Shown piece after piece: positions 9,563 through 18,700 of a stretch of DNA of 64,000 nt. Where the stretch lies: assembly GCF_014256275.1 (NCBI RefSeq), contig NZ_JACCFE010000002.1, forward strand, positions 930,001-994,000. The letters are read 5' to 3'. A program made the translations under genes and the position numbers. Under the pieces are notes generated by a model. It ran no database searches. It was not told the origin of the DNA and saw only the letters and a list, made by a program, of their open reading frames with translations. How positions within the stretch are numbered: the first letter of the stretch is position 1; each line of letters starts with the position of its first letter. The DNA comes from Rhodococcus sp. 4CII. Lineage in GTDB: Bacteria; Actinomycetota; Actinomycetes; Mycobacteriales; Mycobacteriaceae.

Positions 9563-10902
9563 GCGTCGACGGTACCGCCCAGCACCCGGGCCAGCGCATC
9601 CACGGCGGCGTCGAGTTCCGCGGTCGTCACCGTCAGGGGCGGACGGAACCTGATCCCACGCTTGCCGGTCGGCAGGATCAGCACCCGCTCGCGGTCCCGC
9701 AGGTCCGCGACCACCCGGTCCCGTCGCTGCGACGTCGGGAGCGTGATCGCGCACATGAGGCCGCGTCCCCGCGGCTCGGTCACGTCGGCGTTCGCGCGGG
9801 CGAGTCCCCGCAGTCGTTCGAGGAGGTGCGCCCCGGTCATCCGGGCCCGGTCGACGAGCCGGTCCGCCTCGATGATCTCGAGGATCCGGCGGGACCGCAC
9901 CATGTCGGTGAGGTTGCCACCCCAGGTGGAGTTGATCCGCGAGCTGACGGCGAACACGTTGCCGGGGACGTCGTCCACCCTGCCGCCGGCCATGATTCCG
10001 CAGACCTGGGTCTTCTTACCGAATGCGACGACGTCGGGGTGCACTCCCAATTGCTGGTACGCCCAAGCGGTGCCGGTGAGACCGCATCCGGTCTGCACCT
10101 CGTCGAAGACGAAGAGAGCGTCGTTGTCTCGGCAGAGTGCTTCCATCGCCTGGAAGAATTCCGGGCGGAAGTGGTGGTCTCCCCCCTCTCCCTGGATCGG
10201 CTCGGCGATGAAACACGCCACGTCCGAAGGGTTTTCCGCGAAGGCGCGGCGCGCCTGGTCGAGTGCGTGACGTTCGGCTTCCTCGACATTCCGCCCGTCC
10301 GCGAGGTACGGGGAGTCGATGCGCGGCCAGTCGAACTTGGGGTACCGCGCCACCTTGCCGGGCTCGGTGTTGGTGAGCGACATGGTGTATCCGCTGCGGC
10401 CGTGGAACGCCTCGGTCAGGTGGAGCACCTTCGAGCCGAGCGCCGGGTCGAGCCCTCGGCTCTCGTTGAGCCTGCTCTTCCAGTCGAACGCCACCTTGAG
10501 TGCGTTCTCGACGGCGAGTGCGCCACCGTCGATGAAGAAGAGGTGCGGCAGTGCGGGATCCCCGAGCACGCGGGCGAACGTCTCGACGAACCGCGCCATC
10601 GGGACGGTGTAGATGTCGGAGTTGCTCGGCTTGTTGATCGCGGCCACCGCCAGTTCCCGGCGGAAGGTGTCGTCGTCGGCGAGTTCGGGGTTATTCATCC
10701 CCAGGGCCGACGACGCGAAGAACCCGAACATGTCCAGGTAGCTGGTGCCGTCCCTGAGGTCGACGAGATGCGTCCCGCGGGAGCGTTCCAGGTCGAGCAC
10801 CAGGTCGAAACCGTCGACCAGAATGCGTTCGCGCAGCACGTCGTGCACCTGGCTCGCAGGCAGCTCGCCCCCACTTCCGGTGAATCGAATCGCGGTGCTC
10901 AT
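9559..10902 (-). CDS. lat: L-lysine epsilon-aminotransferase
   Basis: 447 aa, class-III PLP aminotransferase. It transfers the epsilon-amino group of lysine to 2-oxoglutarate, giving 2-aminoadipate semialdehyde, which cyclises to piperideine-6-carboxylate. Marks are FFIDGGALAVENALKVAFDWK, the FDEVQTG pyridoxal motif and the Schiff-base lysine in FGKKTQVCG. Its partner enzyme Pcd lies at 11774, and an Lrp-type regulator is immediately upstream. The order lat-lrpA-pcd matches M. tuberculosis Rv3290c-Rv3291c-Rv3293, where lat is strongly starvation-induced. It has its own -10 six bases before the ATG, so it is probably leaderless. Confidence 0.93.
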   Translation of the reverse strand: MSTAIRFTGSGGELPASQVHDVLRERILVDGFDLVLDLERSRGTHLVDLRDGTSYLDMFGFFASSALGMNNPELADDDTFRRELAVAAINKPSNSDIYTVPMARFVETFARVLGDPALPHLFFIDGGALAVENALKVAFDWKSRLNESRGLDPALGSKVLHLTEAFHGRSGYTMSLTNTEPGKVARYPKFDWPRIDSPYLADGRNVEEAERHALDQARRAFAENPSDVACFIAEPIQGEGGDHHFRPEFFQAMEALCRDNDALFVFDEVQTGCGLTGTAWAYQQLGVHPDVVAFGKKTQVCGIMAGGRVDDVPGNVFAVSSRINSTWGGNLTDMVRSRRILEIIEADRLVDRARMTGAHLLERLRGLARANADVTEPRGRGLMCAITLPTSQRRDRVVADLRDRERVLILPTGKRGIRFRPPLTVTTAELDAAVDALARVLGGTVDA

Positions 10903-10908
10903 ACCGAG

Positions 10909-10914
10909 AGATTA
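10909..10914 (-). promoter_or_regulatory. -10 box of lat, leaderless start
   Basis: On the minus strand TAATCT stands 6 nt before the lat ATG (10902). There is no ribosome-binding site between them. The adjacent lrpA product is the natural candidate regulator. Confidence 0.5.
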
Positions 10915-10967
10915 CGTCAAAATTCCTGTCGAGCGGCGGCACTTCGGCAATATATCCGGCACAAGGC

Positions 10968-11432
10968 TCATTTGTCGTAAAATGTTTGCAGGATGATGGT
11001 GCTGCGGGTGTGTACGTTGGCGGTGGCCCGGATCTCCTGCAGCAGGTGTTCGAGCTCCCGCGGCGACGCGACACGCACCAGCAGCACATAGCTTTCCTCC
11101 CCCGCTACCGAATGGCAGGCTTCGATTGCGGGGAGGTCCCGCAACCGGGCGGGTGCATCGTCGGGCTGCGACGGATCGAGAGGGGTGATCGCGACGAATG
11201 CGGAAAGTCCGTGCCCGAGCGCATCCGGATCGATCTTCGCGGTGTACCCGCGGATCACTTTGCGGGCCTCGAGTCTGCGTACCCTCGACTGCACCGCCGA
11301 GATCGACAGCCCGGCCTTCTCGGCCAGGGTCGCCAGAGTCGCCCGGCCGTCGGCCACCAGCTCCTGCATCAGGACCCGATCGATGTCGTCGAGAGGAGTA
11401 TGGGGTGCGTCGCTACGGAAAGATTCCACCAC
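10968..11432 (-). CDS. lrpA: Lrp/AsnC-family regulator of the lysine pathway
   Basis: 154 aa. The N-terminal winged helix reads LDDIDRVLMQELVADGRATLATLAEKAGLS, then SAVQSRVRRLEARKVI, the normal Lrp DNA-reading helix. The C-terminal half is a RAM ligand and oligomer domain. Members form octamers and sense amino acids. The gene lies upstream of lat on the same strand, and its location suggests that it controls lat and perhaps pcd. The GTG start at 11432 stands 6 nt behind a TAGCCT -10 on the minus strand, so it is probably leaderless. Confidence 0.9.
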   Translation of the reverse strand: MVESFRSDAPHTPLDDIDRVLMQELVADGRATLATLAEKAGLSISAVQSRVRRLEARKVIRGYTAKIDPDALGHGLSAFVAITPLDPSQPDDAPARLRDLPAIEACHSVAGEESYVLLVRVASPRELEHLLQEIRATANVHTRSTIILQTFYDK

Positions 11433-11438
11433 CAGCGC

Positions 11439-11444
11439 AGGCTA
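11439..11444 (-). promoter_or_regulatory. -10 box of lrpA, leaderless start
   Basis: Minus-strand TAGCCT, 6 nt before the GTG at 11432. No Shine-Dalgarno sequence is present between them. Confidence 0.5.
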
Positions 11445-11462
11445 GCCCAGCGGAGGTGCACG

Positions 11463-11777
11463 ATGGATGAAACCTGGGAGCTGCGCGACCGCTTCGCCCG
11501 GCGTCGCCTCGACGTTCTGGTGCGCCACGCGTCGTTTCACGCGCTCGCCGACCCGGACCGGATCGTGGTTTGCGGAGTCGCGCGGGATTGCACTGACACC
11601 CGAAGGGCGCGAATGGTTCGACCGCCCGGCAGTCGAGTTCGGCGTCCGTGCGTGGTCGGCGGCGCGACCGACGCTCACCTACGGTGGCTCGCCAAGACGC
11701 TCGGCCGGCCCGTGACGAACCCGGTCGTGCTCTACCGACGACAGCAGGACACCACCCGAGAGAGGACAGCATCGTGA
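11463..11777 (+). pseudogene. Decayed DUF1338 (2-oxoadipate dioxygenase/decarboxylase-like) gene
   Basis: This 315-base interval holds pieces that look like the two ends of a DUF1338/HglS-type protein. MDETWELRDRFAR (frame of 11463) resembles the family N terminus. ESRGIALTPEGREWFDR (one base over, near 11580-11630) resembles the C-terminal block 'RGIALTPxGR'. RWLAKTLGRPVTNPVVLY (back in the first frame) resembles the end. About 300 residues of the core would be missing. The final stop overlaps the pcd start as GTGA, as in an intact operon. HglS-type enzymes convert 2-oxoadipate, the expected product downstream of lat and pcd, which makes the location meaningful. The family call is from memory of its motifs. 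Confidence 0.45.
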
Positions 11778-13291
11778 ATCTTCCCGCCCCCGAGGAGTTG
11801 TGCCGACGCGCCGAGGATGCGCTGATCCGGTGCGGTGCCGAGATCACCGAGGCCGGCGGCCCACTCGTCGCGCGCACACCGATCACCGGAACCGAATTGC
11901 GCACGGTGACCGCCAGCAGCGCCGACGACGTGGACCGGGCGATCACCACAGCGTACGAGGCATTTCTGGAGTGGCGGTCCGTCCCCGCCCCTCGGCGCGG
12001 CGCCGTGGTGCGCCGGCTGGGTCAGCTTCTGACGGAGCACAAGACCGATCTGGCCGAACTCGTCACCCTCGAGGCAGGCAAGATTCCGTCCGAGGCGCAG
12101 GGCGAAGTGCAGGAGATGATCGACATCTGCGAATTCGCGGTCGGGTTGTCCCGCCAGTTGTACGGCAGGACGATGGCCTCGGAACGTCCCGGACATCGCC
12201 TCATGGAGACGTGGCATCCGCTGGCCGTGGTCGGGGTGATCTCCGCGTTCAACTTCCCCGTCGCCGTGTGGTCGTGGAACACCGCCGTCGCCCTGGTCTG
12301 CGGCGACACGGTGGTGTGGAAGCCGTCCGACCGGACTCCGCTCACGGCGATCGCGTGTGATGCCCTGCTGGCACAGGCGGCCCGGGACGTCGGCGCACCC
12401 GCAGGAATCCACGCGGTGATCCAGGGTGGGGGCGACGTCGGCGAGCGACTCGTCGACGACGCTCGCGTCGCGTTGGTCAGCGCTACCGGGTCGGTGCGGA
12501 TGGGTCGCGCCGTGGCGCCACGCGTCGCCGCGCGTTTCGGCAAATGCCTGCTCGAACTGGGCGGCAACAATGCGGCGGTCGTCGCCCCGTCAGCCGATCT
12601 CGATCTGGCGGTTCGGGGCATCGTGTTCTCCGCGGCAGGAACGGCGGGGCAACGCTGCACATCCCTGCGGCGGCTGATCGTCCACTCGTCCGTCGCGGAC
12701 GAACTGGTGCAACGTATCTCCTCGGCCTACGGCCAGCTGAAGGTCGGGAATCCGTTCGACGACGGCGTCCTCGTCGGTCCGCTGGTGAACCGATCCGCGT
12801 TCGACGCCATGCAGACCGCGTTGGACAAGGCCCGCGCCGACGGCGGCACCGTCGTCTGCGGCGGCGAACGCAGCGGTGGCAGCGACTCCGCCTACTACGT
12901 CTCGCCGGCCGTCGTCCGCATGCCTGCCCAGACGTCGGTGGTCCGGGAAGAGACCTTCGCACCGATCCTCTACGTCCTCACCTACGACACCTTCGATCAG
13001 GCGATCGCGTTGCACAATGAAGTGCCCCAAGGCCTTTCGTCGTCGATCTTCACCACCGATCAGCGTGAGGCCGAGCGGTTCCTCGCGGCAGACGGTTCCG
13101 ACTGCGGCATCGCCAACGTGAACATCGGCACGTCCGGCGCGGAAATCGGTGGAGCCTTCGGTGGAGAGAAGGAAACGGGCGGCGGACGTGAGTCCGGGTC
13201 CGACGCATGGAAGGCCTATATGCGCCGCGCGACCAACACCATCAACTACTCCGACCAACTCCCGCTCGCACAAGGGGTGGAGTTCACCTGA
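11774..13291 (+). CDS. pcd: Piperideine-6-carboxylate / aminoadipate-semialdehyde dehydrogenase
   Basis: 505 aa NAD(P)-dependent aldehyde dehydrogenase. Motifs include SAFNFPVAVWSWNTA, WKPSDRTPLTA, the catalytic glutamate in LELGGNNAAVV, and the nucleophile Cys295 in GQRCTS. The C-terminal ANVNIGTSGAEIGGAFGGEKETGGGRESGSDAW block marks the ALDH7-type AASADH group. It oxidises the lat product to 2-aminoadipate. GTG 11774 overlaps the end of the DUF1338 remnant (GTGA), and a purine-rich GAGAGAGGA lies just upstream. The context (lat, lrpA) fixes its role in lysine catabolism. Confidence 0.9.
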   Translation: MNLPAPEELCRRAEDALIRCGAEITEAGGPLVARTPITGTELRTVTASSADDVDRAITTAYEAFLEWRSVPAPRRGAVVRRLGQLLTEHKTDLAELVTLEAGKIPSEAQGEVQEMIDICEFAVGLSRQLYGRTMASERPGHRLMETWHPLAVVGVISAFNFPVAVWSWNTAVALVCGDTVVWKPSDRTPLTAIACDALLAQAARDVGAPAGIHAVIQGGGDVGERLVDDARVALVSATGSVRMGRAVAPRVAARFGKCLLELGGNNAAVVAPSADLDLAVRGIVFSAAGTAGQRCTSLRRLIVHSSVADELVQRISSAYGQLKVGNPFDDGVLVGPLVNRSAFDAMQTALDKARADGGTVVCGGERSGGSDSAYYVSPAVVRMPAQTSVVREETFAPILYVLTYDTFDQAIALHNEVPQGLSSSIFTTDQREAERFLAADGSDCGIANVNIGTSGAEIGGAFGGEKETGGGRESGSDAWKAYMRRATNTINYSDQLPLAQGVEFT

Positions 13292-13321
13292 TCGACGGTG
13301 CCGACCGGCTACTCTCGGGGC

Positions 13322-14327
13322 GTGAGCAACTGGACCGAGATGGCGCGTGAGATTGCCGAGAACGTGTTGTTCCCGGTGGCCGACAGCGTCGACGCCGACG
13401 GCGAGATTCCCGACAGTCACTTCGAGACGCTCGCGGCCGACGGCTTCTACGGGCTCGCGGCACCCGGCGAGGACAGTGTGACGCCGTCGGTGCTGGTCGA
13501 TGTGATGGAGACATTGTGCGGCGGCTGCCTCGCGACCGCGTTCACGTGGATGCAGCATCACGGCGTCGTGGCCGGTCTCGCCGGCTCACCGAAACACCGC
13601 CCTGCAGGATCGCTACCTCGACGGTCTCATCGACGGCACGGTGCGGGCCGGCGTCGCGCTGGCCGGCGCGATTCCCGTCCCGCCGACACTGTGGGCACGC
13701 AGCGTCGACGACGGATACGTACTCGACGGGGTGTCGCCGTTCGTGACCGGCTGGGGCATCGTCGATCTTCTCCAGGTGTCGGCGCGCGACGAATTCGACG
13801 ACTCCATCGTGCACGTCATCATTCCCGCGCAGCCGCTGCGAGGGCTCACCGTCGAGGAACTGCCGCTGATCGCGGCCCGCGGGTCCAACACCGTCCGGTT
13901 GACATTCGACGGGCTCGCGGTGCCGCGGGATCTGGTGAGTGCCGTCGTCTCCCCCGACGATTTCGCGAAGAGCCAGATCTTCGGGTCGTGGATCAACGGG
14001 TGCATGGCGATGGGTATCACCCGCCGGGCGATCAGCGAATTGGACACTCTCGGGGTGGACGCGGACCCGTTCGAGGAGCAGGCCGCCAGGGCACGCCTCG
14101 ATCTCAACGCCGCCCTCGAGGGCCGGGCCGACATCTCCGATGCGCGCGCTCGCGCTTCGGAACTCGCGATCCGTACCGCGACCGCCCTCGTCACGGCGAA
14201 GGGCAGTTCGTCTCTGCTGGCCGGGAACACCGCGGAACGACTGATGCGCGAGGCCACTTTCACGCTCGTCGCAGCGGGACGGCCGGCGATCAAGTCCGCG
14301 TTGCTTCAACGCCTCGGCCGCGACTAG
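13322..14327 (+). pseudogene. Acyl-CoA dehydrogenase-like gene, frameshifted
   Basis: The first part, from GTG 13322, has an N-terminal helical acyl-CoA dehydrogenase pattern (EIAENVLFPVADSVDADG, then FETLAADGFYGLAAP, and CLATAFTWMQHHGVVAGL). After AGS the frame breaks at about 13586-13592 and resumes one base over as RNTALQDRYLDGLIDG, continuing to the stop at 14327. The middle domain AGVALAGAIP, then YVLDGVSPFVTGWGIVDLLQV, and the C-terminal helices are all conserved. The shift equals one extra base, possibly in the CC of 13589-13590. If the shift is an error, the product is a 334-residue flavoprotein of the diverged acyl-CoA dehydrogenase type. No partner ETF is nearby. Confidence 0.65.
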
Positions 14328-14356
14328 CGGCTTCGTACCGAAAGTAGGTCTCGTCC

Positions 14357-14737
14357 ATGGCATGCCGTATCAGTGAACTCGTGCTCGGTTGCCGCGATCC
14401 CGAGGTGCTGGCGCGGTTCTGGTGCGAGGTCCTGGACTTCGTGATGCTCGACCGCGAGGGCGACGAAGTCATCGAGATCGGGCCGCGCGAAGGGTTCGGC
14501 GGCCCGCAGCCGACGATCATTCTCAGCCGCCGAGACGAACCGGAACCCGGGAATCCCCGGCTGCACATCGACGTCAACGCCACCGACCGCGATCAGGACG
14601 CCGAACTCGAACGCCTCCTCGAACTCGGCGCACGCCCGGCCGACATCGGCCAGACCGGGGAAGAGCCCTGGCACGTCCTCGCCGATCCCGAAGGCAACGA
14701 ATTCTGCCTGCTCCGAGCACGCCTCGCTCCACTTTGA
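14357..14737 (+). CDS. VOC-family (glyoxalase-like) protein
   Basis: 126 aa. Two beta-alpha-beta-beta-beta modules: ISELVLGCRDPEVLARFWCEVLDF and RLHIDVNATDRDQDAELERLLELGA, ending WHVLADPEGNEFCLL, the usual closing motif of VOC proteins. Family members include metal-dependent lyases, dioxygenases and drug-binding proteins; this short actinobacterial type ('glyoxalase-like domain 6') has no assigned reaction. It starts 29 bases after the acyl-CoA dehydrogenase remnant. A weak TAGGTC lies 6 nt before the ATG. Confidence 0.8.
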   Translation: MACRISELVLGCRDPEVLARFWCEVLDFVMLDREGDEVIEIGPREGFGGPQPTIILSRRDEPEPGNPRLHIDVNATDRDQDAELERLLELGARPADIGQTGEEPWHVLADPEGNEFCLLRARLAPL

Positions 14738-14904
14738 CAACCTCGCCGGCGCGGGATCCTCTGCACCGCGTCGAGTTCGTGGCCACCGGAGCTGCGCGTG
14801 CGTACCTGTCGGTGCCGTCGTCTACCGTCTGACGGCTCCACCGTCGTTCGCTCCGGCAGCAGTACCCGCCGCGGATCTCGCGACTGTGTGACTGCAGGCC
14901 TCGA

Positions 14905-15702
14905 CTACGGCACTCGGCCGTCGGCTCGCGCCCGGTCACGCAACCGCCGGCGAGCCCGATCGATCAGCTCACCGGCATGGTGTCGGTGATTGATTCGCGG
15001 TTTTCTGTCCGGGTCGATGCGCGGCGGCGGTATCCATTCGGTGCGTCCGGCGTACGCGTCCCCGGGTGGCACGCTGGTGGTCGCCCAACCTGTGGGCCCG
15101 TCGTGCACCCGGGCACGGCAGTGCGGGTTCGGCGAGCTTCAGTGCGTCGTCGACGGGGAGGAGGCCACCGGTGGCTGTGGTGGCCACCCCGCCGGCTGCC
15201 TTCCCGAGTTGGTCGAGGGTCATGGAGATGATCGCCGCGACAGGCATACCCCGATGCCGACCGAGGATCCCGGATTCGAGAATCACCCGGAACATCGCGC
15301 TGAGGGCGTCGTGGTTCCGCTGCGCAGCGGTGCGGGTGTCCCTCGCTGCGGCGGCTGCCACGGCGTCACGATCGATCGACGGGTCCTCGGCGTCGCCGCG
15401 TGGTGACGATCGTCGCCCAGTTCCCGTCGGGATCGAGATGAGCGAGGAAGCGGTGGCCGGCATTCTCCACGTCCTCCGGAGTACCGCCGCGCGCACATTC
15501 GGCCAGGATGGATTCGGCTGTGGCGATGTCCGAGTTCGGCACGGCGTGCGGGATCTTGCGCATGATCTTCGCGACTGCGCGGGCGTGGTCGGGGCCGATG
15601 GCACCGTCGCGTCCGCTGGGTTTCGGTACACGCCACACGGGGGCCGCGCCCCGCCGAATAGGGCTCCCGCGCGGCGATCACCGCGTAGCCCGCATCGAGC
15701 AT
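14905..15702 (-). pseudogene. Decayed DUF222/13E12-type HNH nuclease gene
   Basis: Recognisable DUF222 pieces lie in order on the minus strand but in three frames: MLDAGYAVIAAREPYSAGRG (from 15702); IGPDHARAVAKIMRKIPHAV and SDIATAESILAECARGGTP (frame of 15638); RTAAQRNHDALSAMFRVILE and LGRHRGMPVAAIISMTLDQL (third frame); and finally RTEWIPPPRIDPDRKPRINH (frame of 15108). An intact protein has an HNH nuclease core between the last two pieces. Here that stretch is only about 30 codons, so the core is deleted. The DUF222 family is the 13E12 repeat family of M. tuberculosis, often found in multiple copies and used by integrating phages. The interval otherwise holds no gene. Confidence 0.75.
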
Positions 15703-15751
15703 CGGACATCGATGTGCCGTGCGTGTCGTACCCCCGGTGCACTATGGAACG

Positions 15752-18700
15752 GTGACCGACGTCCTGGGCAGATTCTCTGCCGCCACGCGCGAGTGGTTCG
15801 GCGGCGCCTTTCCCGCGCCGACGGCCGCGCAGCTCGGTGCGTGGGAGTCGATCGCCAGCCGAGCGCACACGCTGGTCGTCGCGCCGACCGGGTCGGGCAA
15901 GACACTGTCCGCGTTCCTGTGGTCCCTCGACCAACTCGCCGCCACCGACGGGAAGGACCGCAAGACCAAGGTCCTCTACATCTCCCCGCTGAAGGCGCTG
16001 GGCGTCGACGTCGAACGCAACCTGCGCGCGCCACTCGTCGGGATCACGCAGACGGCGAAGCGGCTCGGGCTCACGCCGCCGGAAATCTCGGTGGGTGTCC
16101 GCTCCGGCGACACACCGGCCGGCGACCGGCGCGCGCTGATCAAGAATCCACCCGACATCCTCATCACCACCCCCGAGTCGCTGTTCCTGATGCTCACGTC
16201 CGCTGCGCGCGAGACGCTCACCCAGGTCGACACCGTCATCGTCGACGAGGTGCACGCCGTGGCCGGCACCAAGCGCGGCGCCCACCTGGCCCTGTCGCTC
16301 GAACGCCTCGACCAGCTGCTCGAGACGCCGGCGCAGCGCATCGGTCTGTCCGCGACGGTGCGGCCCCACGAGGAGGTGGGCCGGTTCCTGTCCGGTTCGG
16401 CGCCCATCCGCATCGTGGCGCCGCCGTCGCCGAAGACGTTCGACCTCACCGTTCAAGTGCCGGTCGAGGACATGACGGAACTCGGGCTCGCCGAACCGGC
16501 CGAGGGTTCGGCCTCGGCGACGCCGCACGCGGGGTCGATCTGGCCGCACGTCGAGGAACAGATCGTCGACCTCGTGCTGGCGCACCGGTCGTCCATCGTG
16601 TTCGCCAACTCGCGACGCCTCGCCGAGCGCCTCACCGCGCGCCTCAACGAGATCTACGCCGAACGCGCCGGAACCGCCGTCGACAAGAACCCGAAACCCG
16701 CGTCGCAGATCGGCGCACCGTCCGAGGTCAACTTCGGTGCGGACCCCCTCCTCGCCCGCGCCCACCACGGGTCGGTCAGCAAGGATCAGCGAGCCCTCAT
16801 CGAGGACGACCTGAAGTCGGGACGGCTGCGGTGCGTGGTCGCGACGAGCAGCCTCGAACTCGGAATCGACATGGGCGCAGTCGATCTCGTGATCCAGGTG
16901 GAGGCGCCACCGTCGGTGGCGAATGGGCTGCAGCGCGTCGGCCGCGCCGGACACCAGGTCGGGGAGATCTCGCGCGGCGTGGTGTTCCCGAAGCACCGCA
17001 CAGATCTGGTGCACTGCGCCGTCACCGTCGAGCGGATGGTCACCGGCAAGATCGAGGCGCTCGCCGTCCCCGCGAACCCGCTCGACATCCTTGCCCAGCA
17101 CACGGTGGCGGCCACCGCACTCGAACCACTCGACGTCGACGACTGGTTCGAGACGGTCCGGCGGAGCGGCTCGTTCGCGACGCTGCCACGCTCTGCGTAC
17201 GAGTCCACCCTCGACCTCCTTGCGGGTCTGTACCCGTCCGACGAATTCGCCGAGCTCCGGCCCCGCCTCGTCTGGGACCGCGAGGCCAACACCCTCACGG
17301 GACGTCCCGGGGCGCAGCGACTCGCCGTCACGTCGGGCGGTGCCATCCCCGACCGCGGCCTGTTCACGGTCTACATGGTCGGCGAGAAGGCGTCCCGCGT
17401 CGGCGAACTCGACGAGGAGATGGTGTACGAGTCGCGGGTCACCGACGTCTTCGCACTCGGGGCCACCAGCTGGCGGATCGAGGAGATCACCTTCGACCGG
17501 GTGCTGGTCAGCCCCGCCTACGGCCAGCCGGGGCGGCTGCCGTTCTGGCACGGCGACGGCCTGGGGCGTCCGGCGGAACTGGGCGAGGCACTCGGACAGT
17601 TCCTGCGGGAGGTCTCACTCGGGCACGAGACGGAGGTGCAGGAACGCTGCCGTACCGGCGGACTCGACGAGAACGCCACGAGCAACCTCGTGCAGCTCGT
17701 CGCCGAGCAGAAGGCGGCGACCGGTCAGGTCCCCACCGACCGCACTCTGGTGGTCGAACGGTTCCGGGACGAACTCGGCGACTGGCGGCTCATCCTGCAC
17801 TCGCCGTACGGCCAGCGTGTCCACGCGCCGTGGGCGCTGGCGGTGAGCGCGCGGCTGAGCGAACGGTACGGTCTCGACTCGAACGCGACCGCCTCCGACG
17901 ACGGCATCATCGTGCGCCTCCCCGACACCGACGACACCCCACCCGGCGCCGACCTGTTCGCGTTCGACACCGACGAGATCGAGGACATCGTCACCGAACA
18001 GGTCGGCGGTTCCGCGCTGTTCGCGTCGCGGTTCCGCGAATGCGCGGCCCGGGCGCTGCTGCTGCCACGCCGCACACCGGGCAAACGCGCACCACTCTGG
18101 CAGCAGCGTCAACGGTCCGCCCAGCTGCTCGACGTCGCCCGCAGGTATCCGACGTTCCCGATTCTGCTCGAGACCGTCCGCGAATGCCTGCAGGACGTCT
18201 ACGACCTCCCGGCGCTGAAAGACCTGTTCCGTAAGCTCGCACGCCGTCAGATTCGCATCGTCGAGGTCGAGACGCAGTCGCCGTCGCCGTTCGCCGGCGC
18301 GCTGCTGTTCAACTATGTCGGCGAATTCATGTACGAGGGCGACAGCCCCCTCGCCGAACGCCGGGCGGCGGCCCTGTCCCTGGACTCGACACTGCTGGCG
18401 GAGCTGCTCGGACGGGTGGAACTGCGCGAACTGCTCGACGCGGACGTCATCGCCCACGCCGAACTCGAACTGCAGCGCCTGCTGCCCGACCGCAAGGCGA
18501 AGGATCTCGAAGGCGTCGCCGACCTGCTGCGCATGCTCGGGCCCCTGACCTCCGACGAAGTCGCCGCCCGGTCGACGACCGATCCCACCCCCTGGCTCGA
18601 CGAGCTCGTGCGCGCCAAACGAGCGCTCGCCGTGTCCTTCGCCGGTCACGACTGGTGGACGGCCATCGAGGACGCCGCGCGCCTACGGGACGGCCTCGGA

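Noticed and set aside
15750..17551. The plus-overlapping part of a long minus-strand frame against lhr
   Set aside because: It runs against the conserved Lhr motifs. Only its far left end, beyond 15390, matches a known family (DUF222), and that belongs to the pseudogene.
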